A stretch of 20,802 nt of DNA from a virus. The DNA lies in the IMG/VR virus record IMGVR_UViG_3300017735_000133, positions 1 through 20,802 of that record. The stretch is one strand, 5' to 3'. A model generated the notes under the pieces. That model ran no database searches, was not told the DNA's origin, and was given only the letters and a program-made list of their open reading frames with translations. Within the stretch, counting starts at the first letter, position 1. Every line of letters starts with the position of its first letter. The translations under genes were made by a program, and so were the position numbers. Positions 1-6,676 of this stretch are shown here, piece by piece.

Positions 1-2
1 AC

Positions 3-68
3 ACAGCGGTTCCATCTAATCTTGGTCTTCATGTGAGTTCGTCACAGCCGAGATTCGGAAGTAGGTAA
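3..68 (+). CDS. Possible 3' end of an unidentified plus-strand gene
   Basis: The third plus-strand frame is open from the window edge to a TAA at 66-68 and would give 21 residues ending in QPRFGSR. I do not recognise the peptide. An open frame this short can occur by chance. If real, it would be the tail of a gene converging on the minus-strand arm that ends at 311. The sequence left of the window would settle it. Confidence 0.2.
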   Translation, partial: TAVPSNLGLHVSSSQPRFGSR

Positions 69-310
69 TTGTTTATACACTTAGTTCAATGGGCTCTGAC
101 CTTTCCCAACCTACGTCGACATCGCTTACGCTACCTCTCGCTTCGTTCCTATTGCTAAAGAGTTTTTATGAACTGTGTTGTGTTTTTCGATTGCTAACAG
201 TCAACCTACGCCAATCCTGCCGCCCTACTACCGGACGCGGCTCAACGTGTACGAGTGTCCTTATCACGGGACCTTTTTCTCAGCGGTATTTGTAAACTGG
301 CCCGCCAACC
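69..310. other. GC-richer non-coding stretch between convergent transcription units
   Basis: No convincing gene was seen on either strand in these ~240 bases. By eye the GC content is well above that of the neighbouring genes. CAACCTACG occurs twice (107-115 and 202-210) with a related CAACCTTA near 305, and ATTGCTAA occurs twice (151-158 and 190-197). I searched for tRNA T-arm and anticodon-arm patterns and found none. It could be an untranslated region, a structured RNA or recently acquired DNA; the sequence does not decide between these. Confidence 0.4.
257..278 (+). terminator. Weak hairpin plus T-run, possible terminator
   Basis: GTCC (257-260) can pair with GGAC (269-272) around an 8-base loop, and is followed by C and five Ts. 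The stem is short, so this is a weak intrinsic-terminator candidate for transcription entering from the left. It lies where a terminator between convergent units would be expected. Confidence 0.2.
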
Positions 311-760
311 TTATGTGTTAGATTGTTTTGCCTTGATATTTTGTTCTAGCAATGCCTGTTTGAGTTTGTCTGATCCGCCTACTCTAACATTAATGATACC
401 GTTATAGTATTCATCTGTTTCAAGTACACGCCTATCAAATTGTTCTCGTGCCTCTATGTAGGACATTTCGCCCCTACCTTTACATAGGTATAGTATTTCT
501 CTTGTAAACTTATCTTCGCCTAGTTTGGCTACATCTGCGTTTAGTCTGTCACTAGATCCCCAGTAATCTCTCCAATCGCTTTCTTTGTAACCTCGTCTTT
601 TATTTTTTCTGCCTTTGAGTGGTGGCTTAGTAGTTTTAAATTTTGCTAGTTTTTTACCTATGTATTTTTGGCCTGTAGTGGTATTAGTAATAAGATAAAC
701 AAAACCTTCATACTCATTTGGTATTTCGTCAATTGTCTTGCCTTCATAAGTCCACTGCAT
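311..760 (-). CDS. SegE-like GIY-YIG endonuclease
   Basis: This 149-residue protein carries a variant GIY-YIG nuclease core near its N-terminus: V21-Y22-L23 in place of GIY and Y33-I34-G35 as YIG, followed by a Lys/Arg-rich stretch (about 36-60). E103 in the helix IEAREQF is a plausible metal-binding glutamate. The arrangement resembles the SegE-type GIY-YIG proteins of T4-like phages, which cut DNA at specific sites and can act as free-standing homing endonucleases. The target cannot be deduced. It is the last gene of the minus-strand arm, 21 bases after the small basic-protein gene, so it probably shares its transcript. A weak AGGTAA precedes the ATG. Family assignment is fairly secure; the homing role is inference. 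Confidence 0.7.
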   Translation of the reverse strand: MQWTYEGKTIDEIPNEYEGFVYLITNTTTGQKYIGKKLAKFKTTKPPLKGRKNKRRGYKESDWRDYWGSSDRLNADVAKLGEDKFTREILYLCKGRGEMSYIEAREQFDRRVLETDEYYNGIINVRVGGSDKLKQALLEQNIKAKQSNT

Positions 761-781
761 GAACTTACTTACCTGTGCCTA

Positions 782-982
782 TTATTTTTTTGCCTCTGTT
801 TTGGTTTTGAACTTCTCGTGTATCTCATCGCCTCTAATTTTGCTTAGTCTACGTATTTCTCTGAGCCATTTTCTGCTTGCTCGGTGTGTTCTAAAGCTCA
901 GCCTTTTTTCAAAGTTTTCGTTTGCTTTGAAATATTCTAAATAGGCTTTTACTAATTGATCATGTATGTCATCATCAATCAT
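782..982 (-). CDS. Small basic conserved phage protein, function unknown
   Basis: A 66-residue, mostly helical, highly charged protein with an acidic N-terminus (MIDDD) and many Arg and Lys residues in the middle and C-terminal parts (for example RASRKWLREIRRL, about 34-46). Small helical proteins with Arg-rich segments next to the recombination genes are familiar from marine T4-like phages and usually remain hypothetical. Its start overlaps the last 8 bases of hemC in another frame, which suggests translational coupling. The sequence does not resemble the missing C-terminal end of HemC. Nucleic-acid binding is possible from the charge, but nothing here demonstrates it. Confidence 0.65.
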   Translation of the reverse strand: MIDDDIHDQLVKAYLEYFKANENFEKRLSFRTHRASRKWLREIRRLSKIRGDEIHEKFKTKTEAKK

Positions 983-1718
983 AGTACATTGCCTTTAGTG
1001 TAATCGGATTAGTACCAGTAGCATGAGCTGCTAACTTTGTATGACAGTCGCCGCCAATGCCTTTTAAAAATGCACGTTCAACTTGTGCTTGTGCAAATGT
1101 AGTTGCATGATTAACTTTCTTAACAACGTCTATAACTTCTTGATTGTCTTTTCTAGTTTGTAATGCAATAATACCTTGACCAACAGCTGGTATAGTAGGT
1201 ACTCGCAACCAAGTACGTCGAATGTCTAATGCTTGTAAACCTGCTTCGGCTAAAATTATTGCATCATAATCTTTGTTATCAAGTTTTTCAAGTCTGGTAT
1301 CAATATTACCACGTATGGGTTTAATTTTTATATCTAAGTTTTTATACAACTCTTTTAGTTGTGCAATACGCCTTGGACTACTAGTACCAATTGTACATCC
1401 ATATCCTACACTTCCAATTAAGACATCATGTGGACTATTGCGTTTTAGCATTGCTGTAATAGACAAGTCTGGATGTTCTTCGCCTGGCATGTCTTTCAAA
1501 CTGTGTACAGCAACATCAATGTCGCCTTCTAGTAGTTTTGTTTCTATTGTGCTACAAAAAACACCCTTGCCACCAATTTCATAAATTGGTACATCAGGAT
1601 TTAAATCTCCGTCAGTTTTAATAGTTATAATTTCGGTATCACAAGAAAGTTCTTTGCAGGCTCTTTCAGCATATGCAAGTGCTAGTTTACTTCCTCGTAC
1701 TCCAATTTTTAGTTTCAT
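975..1718 (-). CDS. hemC: Hydroxymethylbilane synthase (porphobilinogen deaminase), C-terminally short
   Basis: HemC condenses four porphobilinogen molecules into hydroxymethylbilane, a cytosolic step of heme, chlorophyll and corrin synthesis. The 247-residue product keeps the family landmarks: R8 (VRGSKLAL), K75 and catalytic D76 in HSLKDMP, R116-R117 in GTSSPRR, R136 and R142 in IRGNIDTRL, AVGQG at about 178-182, and C225 in GGDCHTKLA, equivalent to the cysteine holding the dipyrromethane cofactor (C242 in E. coli). E. coli HemC has 313 residues with about 71 after that cysteine; here only 22 follow, so the outer part of domain 3 is missing. The start overlaps the gp46 stop as ATGA and its end overlaps the next gene by 8 bases, so it is embedded in the phage recombination operon. 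Assignment is firm; activity of the short form and its benefit during infection are inference. Confidence 0.93.
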   Translation of the reverse strand: MKLKIGVRGSKLALAYAERACKELSCDTEIITIKTDGDLNPDVPIYEIGGKGVFCSTIETKLLEGDIDVAVHSLKDMPGEEHPDLSITAMLKRNSPHDVLIGSVGYGCTIGTSSPRRIAQLKELYKNLDIKIKPIRGNIDTRLEKLDNKDYDAIILAEAGLQALDIRRTWLRVPTIPAVGQGIIALQTRKDNQEVIDVVKKVNHATTFAQAQVERAFLKGIGGDCHTKLAAHATGTNPITLKAMYYD

Positions 1719-3487
1719 TCTACAATGTCAATATCATTTTCGTATGATGTAAAGCCGTTTTCTTTTACAACTCTCATCACATAATTGACCCTTCCTATTA
1801 GTTCGTCCTTATGTGAAATAAGGAACACATTTTTATCACCAGCTCGGCCCATCTTTTTAAGAACAGCTAACGAACCTTCTACACCGGCAGTGTCCATACC
1901 ACTATCAATAAGCTCGTCGATAAACAACAAGTTAATTTTTTGATATAAACTTTCCCAAACATCTCTGAACGCAAAACTCATGCCTAAAATAAGTCTGTTA
2001 CGTTCACCTCTTGATAGATTATCAAAGTCTAAATCTTGACCAAGCTGTGTAATTTCAACAGTTAAATCATTTTGGAATATAACACTATGCGGTAATCCTA
2101 GTTTATCTAAGTAATATGTAAGTCTGTTGTTTAGATATGCTAAGTTTTGATCAATAATCTTTTTACGGATAAAACTATCTTTGTTTGTTAGTAGTTTCAA
2201 TAAAAAGTCTTGATGTTCTTTAAATGTTGTAAGTTCGTTGACTGGTGTCCAATCAATTTCTTGTATTGCACTGTTGTTCAATTCATCTATTTGTGCTTGG
2301 TAAGGATCAGTTTCGTTTTGTTTTGCGCTAAGTGCAGTTTTTAAACTATCAACGTTTTGTCTATGCTCGTATGCTTCTTTGGCAGTTTCGTAAAATACAC
2401 TAGGCTTTCCGTTGATGTCTCCAATGTCAGACAGCGACTTAGTAACATCAATAAGTTTATCGCCTACTTCTTTTTGATACGATAATGCATCGTCAAGTTC
2501 TTTAGCTTTACGGTCTGCAATTTCTGTTTTTTTGTCTACATGTAGTTCTTGGCCACATGTATAACACACAGCATCTTCAAGATCTGCGATGTCTTTATTA
2601 ACTTTTTCAACACTTTTGTCTGCACGTTGTAGTGCTGGTTCTAAAGTACTAAGTTCCTTTTTAAGAGCCAAAATAGCATTGTTATGTTCAGTCCAATTTG
2701 ATAACTTATCATGCGAATCTAATTCTGCATCAATGTCTAAATGCTCTAATTCGTCGATTGCAGATGCTAATTTGTTTACATCTTGTTGTTTTTTAGCAAG
2801 CCATGCTCGTTGTGTGCCTTGTAGACTACTAATAGTACTTTCAATTTTACTATTTGCAGTTTGCATTGCTTCAATTTTTAATGTTTCGGTAGTAATAGAC
2901 TCTTTAGTGATGCGTGTTTGCTCTTTTAGTGCATCAGCTTTCTCACTTAGGATAGTAATACCAAGTAACTGTTCGATAATAGCACGTTGATCGTTTTGTC
3001 TCATGCTAAGAAACGGCTCAGTGTAAGTGTTTAGTGCAACAATGTGCTTGAACATGTCATGACTCATGTCAAGCAAGCCGTCAATGTCCTTTTGTGTTTG
3101 TCGACTGTCGCCTTGTGACTCGTCTACTAGTTCTTGTTCTTGGTCATTAACAAAAAACTTTAGTACATTAGGGGATCTTCCACGTTCGATTCTATAATCT
3201 ACATTGTTTTTTTCAAAATGTAGTGTAACTAACATGCCTTTGCTGTTAGTTTTATTAATTAAATTGTTTGCTCTGATATTTGTAAGTGCTTTTCCGTATA
3301 ATGCATAGCTAAGTGCATTAATAATAGTAGTTTTACCTGTACCATTACGTGATCCGCTGTCGTCTCCACCTTGATCTAAGTTTTCTCCAAGCACAAGTGT
3401 TAAGTTTTCTCTGTTAAAGTCAACAGCTTGGGTTTGATTACCCACACTCATAAAATTTTTGACGGTTAAATCTTTAATTTGTATCAT
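1715..3487 (-). CDS. 46: Recombination endonuclease ATPase subunit, gp46 (Rad50/SbcC family)
   Basis: gp46 pairs with gp47 to form the Mre11-Rad50-like complex that resects DNA ends for phage recombination-dependent replication. The 590-residue protein has the split ABC ATPase layout: a Walker A region NGTGKT (48-53) near the N-terminus, a Q-loop-like NTYTEPF (153-159), a long coiled coil (about 180-450) interrupted by a zinc-hook CYTC (C308, C311), then signature LSRGE (491-495), Walker B LLFIDE (520-525), a D-loop (SGMD, 529-532) and switch histidine H569 in ISHKDE. Its ATG overlaps the gp47 stop (ATGA), and its stop overlaps the hemC start in the same way. The coiled coil is short relative to cellular Rad50, as is usual in phages. 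Confidence 0.95.
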   Translation of the reverse strand: MIQIKDLTVKNFMSVGNQTQAVDFNRENLTLVLGENLDQGGDDSGSRNGTGKTTIINALSYALYGKALTNIRANNLINKTNSKGMLVTLHFEKNNVDYRIERGRSPNVLKFFVNDQEQELVDESQGDSRQTQKDIDGLLDMSHDMFKHIVALNTYTEPFLSMRQNDQRAIIEQLLGITILSEKADALKEQTRITKESITTETLKIEAMQTANSKIESTISSLQGTQRAWLAKKQQDVNKLASAIDELEHLDIDAELDSHDKLSNWTEHNNAILALKKELSTLEPALQRADKSVEKVNKDIADLEDAVCYTCGQELHVDKKTEIADRKAKELDDALSYQKEVGDKLIDVTKSLSDIGDINGKPSVFYETAKEAYEHRQNVDSLKTALSAKQNETDPYQAQIDELNNSAIQEIDWTPVNELTTFKEHQDFLLKLLTNKDSFIRKKIIDQNLAYLNNRLTYYLDKLGLPHSVIFQNDLTVEITQLGQDLDFDNLSRGERNRLILGMSFAFRDVWESLYQKINLLFIDELIDSGMDTAGVEGSLAVLKKMGRAGDKNVFLISHKDELIGRVNYVMRVVKENGFTSYENDIDIVE

Positions 3488-4494
3488 AGTTCGTTATAAA
3501 TATCCATTAGCATCTTTTTATTAAAGTTGTCTGAGTCAATTGCATTGATTTCGCCTGCAACAATTTGATCAACGCTTTCAAATTGTTGAATATCTAGTTC
3601 AGTTGATATTTCTTCAAGTTGTTTTTGTGGTATAAGACTAATTTCTCTACAACCAAAGTTATTAATAAAGGTTTCTTTAATAAAACTAGCTTCTTCGTAG
3701 CTAATAGGTAAGTCTAAGTTTACCCGTAAATACATATTTGGCTTAATTAGTGTTGCTTGTTCGTCAATTAGCTGACTTAGTTTAACTGTTCTATACTTAG
3801 GACAGTCTGGCCAATCAATATATTCTGGTTCTTTGTTGTTTTCTCTGTCAAGTATCATCATACCACGGTTGTCATCCCATGCATCTGCATAGTTGTGTGG
3901 AAATGCGTTACCAATATAGTGTATTTTGCCTTGTTTTTGTCTTTTGTGAAAGTGTCCAGAGAACACATACTCTTGATGTTCAAAATGTTCAGCTTTCAGT
4001 TCGCCGTGGTCGGGCATCTGCACCATTGCGTTCATATAAAAACTAGGAAGTTCAAAATGACCAAACATATATTTGCTTTTTATACTTTTAATTGTTCGCC
4101 ATTCATCACCTACTAACCACGGAACAAGAGCAACATCATCTTCAATGTATACTTCGTCAATAAATGTAATACCAGGAATGTGTTTTGCAAATGCTGTACT
4201 ATTAACATCACGTTTGTCTTTATAATACAAGTCGTGATTGCCGTCAAAGAAGTAAAACTTCTCAAAAGATTTGCCTAACTTTTCCATACAGCGTATTGTT
4301 GCATCCATTGTTGTTAGGTTAAGTGAATTTCTGTTGTGATGCCAGTCACCGCAGAAGATACCGGTTTCGCAACCAGCAGCTTTTGCTTGATCTATGTACC
4401 AATCAACAAAATTTTCACAATCTTGGTTGTGTACTTTGCTATTGCCCTTAAGGCCAAAGTGTATATCTGTAAAAACAGCCGCTTTTTTAAACAA
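3484..4494 (-). CDS. 47: Recombination endonuclease nuclease subunit, gp47 (Mre11/SbcD family)
   Basis: The 336-residue product is a calcineurin-type metallophosphoesterase and the nuclease partner of gp46. Metal-binding motifs appear in order: D10 and H12 (FTDIHFG), D50 with following histidines (CGDWHHN), the GNHD signature (85-88), GHFE and finally SGHFHKRQ. The C-terminal third, after the HFH motif, would form the capping and gp46-binding regions. The start is TTG (4494-4492); in-frame translation from it gives FKKAAVFTDIHFG, placing the first metal motif where the family expects it, and AGAGAGA lies upstream. A sigma70-type promoter sits just upstream (4526-4554), so this gene can be transcribed separately from gp55. 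It overlaps gp46 by 4 bases. Confidence 0.95.
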   Translation of the reverse strand: MFKKAAVFTDIHFGLKGNSKVHNQDCENFVDWYIDQAKAAGCETGIFCGDWHHNRNSLNLTTMDATIRCMEKLGKSFEKFYFFDGNHDLYYKDKRDVNSTAFAKHIPGITFIDEVYIEDDVALVPWLVGDEWRTIKSIKSKYMFGHFELPSFYMNAMVQMPDHGELKAEHFEHQEYVFSGHFHKRQKQGKIHYIGNAFPHNYADAWDDNRGMMILDRENNKEPEYIDWPDCPKYRTVKLSQLIDEQATLIKPNMYLRVNLDLPISYEEASFIKETFINNFGCREISLIPQKQLEEISTELDIQQFESVDQIVAGEINAIDSDNFNKKMLMDIYNEL

Positions 4495-4525
4495 TTTTAT
4501 ATCTCTCTATAGTCATACTATTAGC

Positions 4526-4554
4526 ATTATACGTTCAAATAATGTAAAAGTCAA
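4526..4554 (-). promoter_or_regulatory. Sigma70-type promoter for the gp47-gp46-hemC genes
   Basis: Read on the minus strand, TTGACT (4554-4549) and TATAAT (4531-4526) are separated by exactly 17 bases, one mismatch from the bacterial housekeeping consensus. It fills the gap between the gp55 stop at 4559 and the TTG start of gp47 at 4494. It should serve as a host-polymerase early promoter for the recombination, hemC and downstream genes. The start site is predicted near 4519 by spacing only. Confidence 0.75.
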
Positions 4555-4558
4555 CGAC

Positions 4559-5392
4559 TTATTTAGAAGCATTTATTTTATCAGTTTCTCTTTTCTGTTC
4601 AGCTTCCCATTGTCCTTGGTTCTGCCTTGTAAAACTAGGATTCATGTCATTCATCTCTAATATATCGTCTCTAATGTTTTGATTTCGCTTCTCAATGTTA
4701 ATAACACGTACAAAACTGTTAGTTACAGCCGCAGTATAGTATGCAAACGGATTAGCAGACTTAGATTCGTCAAATTGTAAGCCAATTTGTGCTAGTTGTA
4801 GTATTGCTTGGCCACGCATTTCGTCATTGTATGTGTATCCGCGAACATTACCACGTGTAGCGTACCGATCACACAGTTTCATCCACATTAAAGCAAGTTT
4901 ATTAGTTGCTTTGCCGTGATCTTTGCTAAAACATCCGTTTTCCATACCGCCTTCCCAATGACTTTTGCCTATACATACCAACTCACCGTCATCATTAAAT
5001 TTATAATGTTGAAAGGGCGGAAAATTAAGTTTTACTTTGTGATCTGCAACTGTTTTGGGGGTCTTTTTTCTTCCGGGCTCGTCTGGTATGTGATCAAACG
5101 TCATAATTCTAAAAATTAATTCTTCTTTTGTAATCTTTTTATAGTCAACTTCAAATTCTGCTTGTTTTACTTTTTTTCCTGCTAGTTTAGCAGCATCAAA
5201 TGCGGTTACTTGTAGTCTTTTTGCTTTATTACGTTTTGCTTCAGCTACGGTCCTTATATTAATCTTATCAATGCTAGGCAAGATTATGTCGTATTGTGCA
5301 TACGTAGGATCAACGTAGCTACAAAACGTAGACTTTGACTTGTGGATTTCTTTTAAGATATCCTTATTATTTAAATAGTTTACTCTTTTCAT
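4559..5392 (-). CDS. 55: Late-transcription sigma factor, gp55-like
   Basis: The product directs host RNA polymerase to phage late promoters. The 277-residue protein is longer than T4 gp55 (185 residues); the extra length is an N-terminal region (about 1-150) rich in Lys and Arg. The C-terminal half holds the recognisable sigma-2-like region: helices with LALMWMKLCDRYATRGNVRGY, then QAILQLAQIGLQFD, NPFAYYTAAVTNSFVRVI and the gp55-typical ILEMNDMNPSFTRQ (about 245-258). These sequences match the late sigma factors of marine T4-like phages. GGAGAA is well placed before the ATG and a strong sigma70-type promoter lies upstream. The gene is divergent from the baseplate operon it presumably controls. 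Confidence 0.88.
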   Translation of the reverse strand: MKRVNYLNNKDILKEIHKSKSTFCSYVDPTYAQYDIILPSIDKINIRTVAEAKRNKAKRLQVTAFDAAKLAGKKVKQAEFEVDYKKITKEELIFRIMTFDHIPDEPGRKKTPKTVADHKVKLNFPPFQHYKFNDDGELVCIGKSHWEGGMENGCFSKDHGKATNKLALMWMKLCDRYATRGNVRGYTYNDEMRGQAILQLAQIGLQFDESKSANPFAYYTAAVTNSFVRVINIEKRNQNIRDDILEMNDMNPSFTRQNQGQWEAEQKRETDKINASK

Positions 5393-5413
5393 ATTTTCTC
5401 CATTTGTAGTTAC

Positions 5414-5442
5414 ATTATAATATACTCTGTTAATAAAGTCAA
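5414..5442 (-). promoter_or_regulatory. Sigma70-type promoter for gp55
   Basis: On the minus strand TTGACT (5442-5437) and TATAAT (5419-5414) are separated by 17 bases. The predicted transcription start is close to 5407, 15 bases ahead of the gp55 ATG. The element has the same -35 and -10 hexamers and spacing as the promoter before gp47, which suggests a shared early-promoter class for this phage. Confidence 0.78.
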
Positions 5443-5449
5443 CTAAATA
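5442..5449 (+). promoter_or_regulatory. Late-promoter-like element before the baseplate operon
   Basis: ACTAAATA matches the T4 late promoter TATAAATA at 6 of 8 positions, including the AAATA core, and sits about 30 bases before the ATG at 5481. It adjoins the -35 box of the divergent gp55 promoter. Given the gp55-type sigma factor next door, a late promoter is expected here; the exact element is inferred. Confidence 0.5.
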
Positions 5450-5480
5450 ATAGTATTAGTAATACTAGGAGACTTTATAT

Positions 5481-6380
5481 ATGTCAGGCAGACAAGACGG
5501 CCCCGGAACTGTAGCAAATAATGTTGCATCTCCTGTTAGTCAACAAAATACAAGTGCAGGTTCTCAAAATCAAAATTCAAAAGCACCTTCTAAAACATTA
5601 ACCAACACAGTAGGAAGTGAAACTATCGGTGTTGGTGCTAGTATTTTAAAAAATGGTGTCAAACAAACTATAGAAGATATTGCTTCAGGTGGCGTTGGCG
5701 GCATAATGAGTGCTATCAGAGGATTTGGTATACCTGTAGACGGACTAGCTGGCATCTTTGGTGGCGGTAGTACCGCTAGTTGGTCTAGAGATGATACAGG
5801 CGATTGGCGTATGCGTTTAAGTATTCCAGTTGGCATGTCTTTAGATGGTGTACTCCAAGCTCAATTGAATGAAACCCAAGGTATGATTTTTCCTTATACT
5901 CCTAGTATTATATTCCAACATTCTGCACAATATAGTATGATGAAACCTACACATAGTAATTATCCTTTTCCAATATACCAAAGTAGTCAACCTGATGCAT
6001 TACAAATTTCAGGTGAATTTTATGTAGAAAGTGCAGCTGAAGGATTGTATTGGGCGGCTGCTGTACAATATTTGCGTTCAGTAACAAAAATGGCATACGG
6101 TTCAACAAGCAACCAAGGCGCTCCGCCCCCAATTATTTTACTAAACGGATACGGAGATTATGTTTTTAAAAATGTTCCATGTGTAATACAATCTTTTTCA
6201 GTTGATTTGCCAACAGATGTTGACTACATATATTGTCCTGAGATAAACACCTATGCCCCAACAAGAAGTACTATAACAGTTGTTGCACAACCTACTTATT
6301 CAAGAAGCGAAATTCATCAATTTAGTTTAGATACATTTGTCAAAGGCGGATATGCTAAAGGCAAAGGAGGGTTTATTTAA
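5481..6380 (+). CDS. Baseplate tail-tube cap/initiator protein, gp48/gp54-like
   Basis: This 299-residue protein opens the plus-strand baseplate operon. Residues 1-60 are rich in Gln, Asn, Ser and Thr and look disordered. Residues 70-96 are glycine-rich and hydrophobic (GGVGGIMSAIRGFG and GLAGIFGGG). From about 100 to 285 there is a beta-rich domain (WRMRLSIPVG, IFPYTPSIIFQHSAQY, ISGEFYVESAAEGLYW, IILLNGYGDYVFKNVPCVI) of the kind found in tail-tube and tube-initiator proteins. T4 gp48 has 364 and gp54 has 320 residues, and both sit between hub and tube. Which of the two this matches cannot be decided. AGGAG at 5467-5471 is the ribosome binding site. The stop shares a base with the next ATG (TAATG). 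Confidence 0.6.
   Translation: MSGRQDGPGTVANNVASPVSQQNTSAGSQNQNSKAPSKTLTNTVGSETIGVGASILKNGVKQTIEDIASGGVGGIMSAIRGFGIPVDGLAGIFGGGSTASWSRDDTGDWRMRLSIPVGMSLDGVLQAQLNETQGMIFPYTPSIIFQHSAQYSMMKPTHSNYPFPIYQSSQPDALQISGEFYVESAAEGLYWAAAVQYLRSVTKMAYGSTSNQGAPPPIILLNGYGDYVFKNVPCVIQSFSVDLPTDVDYIYCPEINTYAPTRSTITVVAQPTYSRSEIHQFSLDTFVKGGYAKGKGGFI
6363..6370 (+). promoter_or_regulatory. Strong Shine-Dalgarno site for the gp53-like gene
   Basis: AAAGGAGG lies inside the last codons (Lys-Gly-Gly) of the upstream gene, 9 bases before the ATG at 6380. It is much closer to the anti-SD consensus than most sites in this window and supports the 98-residue start. Confidence 0.7.
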
Positions 6381-6676
6381 TGTATTCTCCAAGTAGTCCT
6401 TATTATAAAACACCTTTTGTTTCTGGCCAATATTTAGATATATTAAAAATAAGACCAATACCAGCTGAACCTGACGATGTACTTTATATTATACAAGTGC
6501 AATATACGCATCGACCTGATTTGCTTGCATTTGATATGTATGGTGACAAAGATCTATGGTGGGTTTATGCACAACGCAATCTTGAAATTTTAAAAGATCC
6601 TATTTTTGACTTTGAAGCAGGAACAGAAATATTTGTACCAAAAGGCCCATCACTTAAACGCTTGTTGGGATTATAG
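6380..6676 (+). CDS. 53: Baseplate wedge protein, gp53-like
   Basis: A 98-residue protein with a LysM-like or baseplate-wedge core: a beta strand (DVLYIIQVQY), then RPDLLAFDMYGDKDLWWVYAQRN (about 48-70), where D-L-W-W is typical of gp53-type proteins, then a strand giving FEAGTEIFVP (about 79-88). In T4, gp53 (196 residues) joins the six wedges to one another around the hub. This version is half that length, keeping only the core. It starts one base inside the upstream stop and ends directly before the hub ATG with no spacer. Confidence 0.65.
   Translation: MYSPSSPYYKTPFVSGQYLDILKIRPIPAEPDDVLYIIQVQYTHRPDLLAFDMYGDKDLWWVYAQRNLEILKDPIFDFEAGTEIFVPKGPSLKRLLGL

Noticed and set aside
1-32. Possible minus-strand gene start (MKTKIRWNRC) leaving the window
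   Set aside because: Only ten codons are visible and there is no convincing ribosome binding site; it cannot be supported.
89-295. 68-codon plus-strand open frame in the GC-rich stretch
   Set aside because: No ribosome binding site, no recognisable family, and a residue composition (Ser, Leu, Cys, Arg rich) unlike the phage proteins here.
69-310. tRNA or other standard RNA gene
   Set aside because: Neither strand shows a T-arm GGTTCRA-type motif with matching acceptor and anticodon stems.
782-982. Small gene as the broken-off C-terminal end of HemC
   Set aside because: Its sequence is charged and helical with an Arg-rich centre and does not resemble HemC domain 3; it looks like an independent phage gene.
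5416-5421. Plus-strand TATAAT as a sigma70 promoter for the baseplate operon
   Set aside because: It is the other strand of the palindromic ATTATAAT of the gp55 promoter and lacks a -35 box at a suitable distance.
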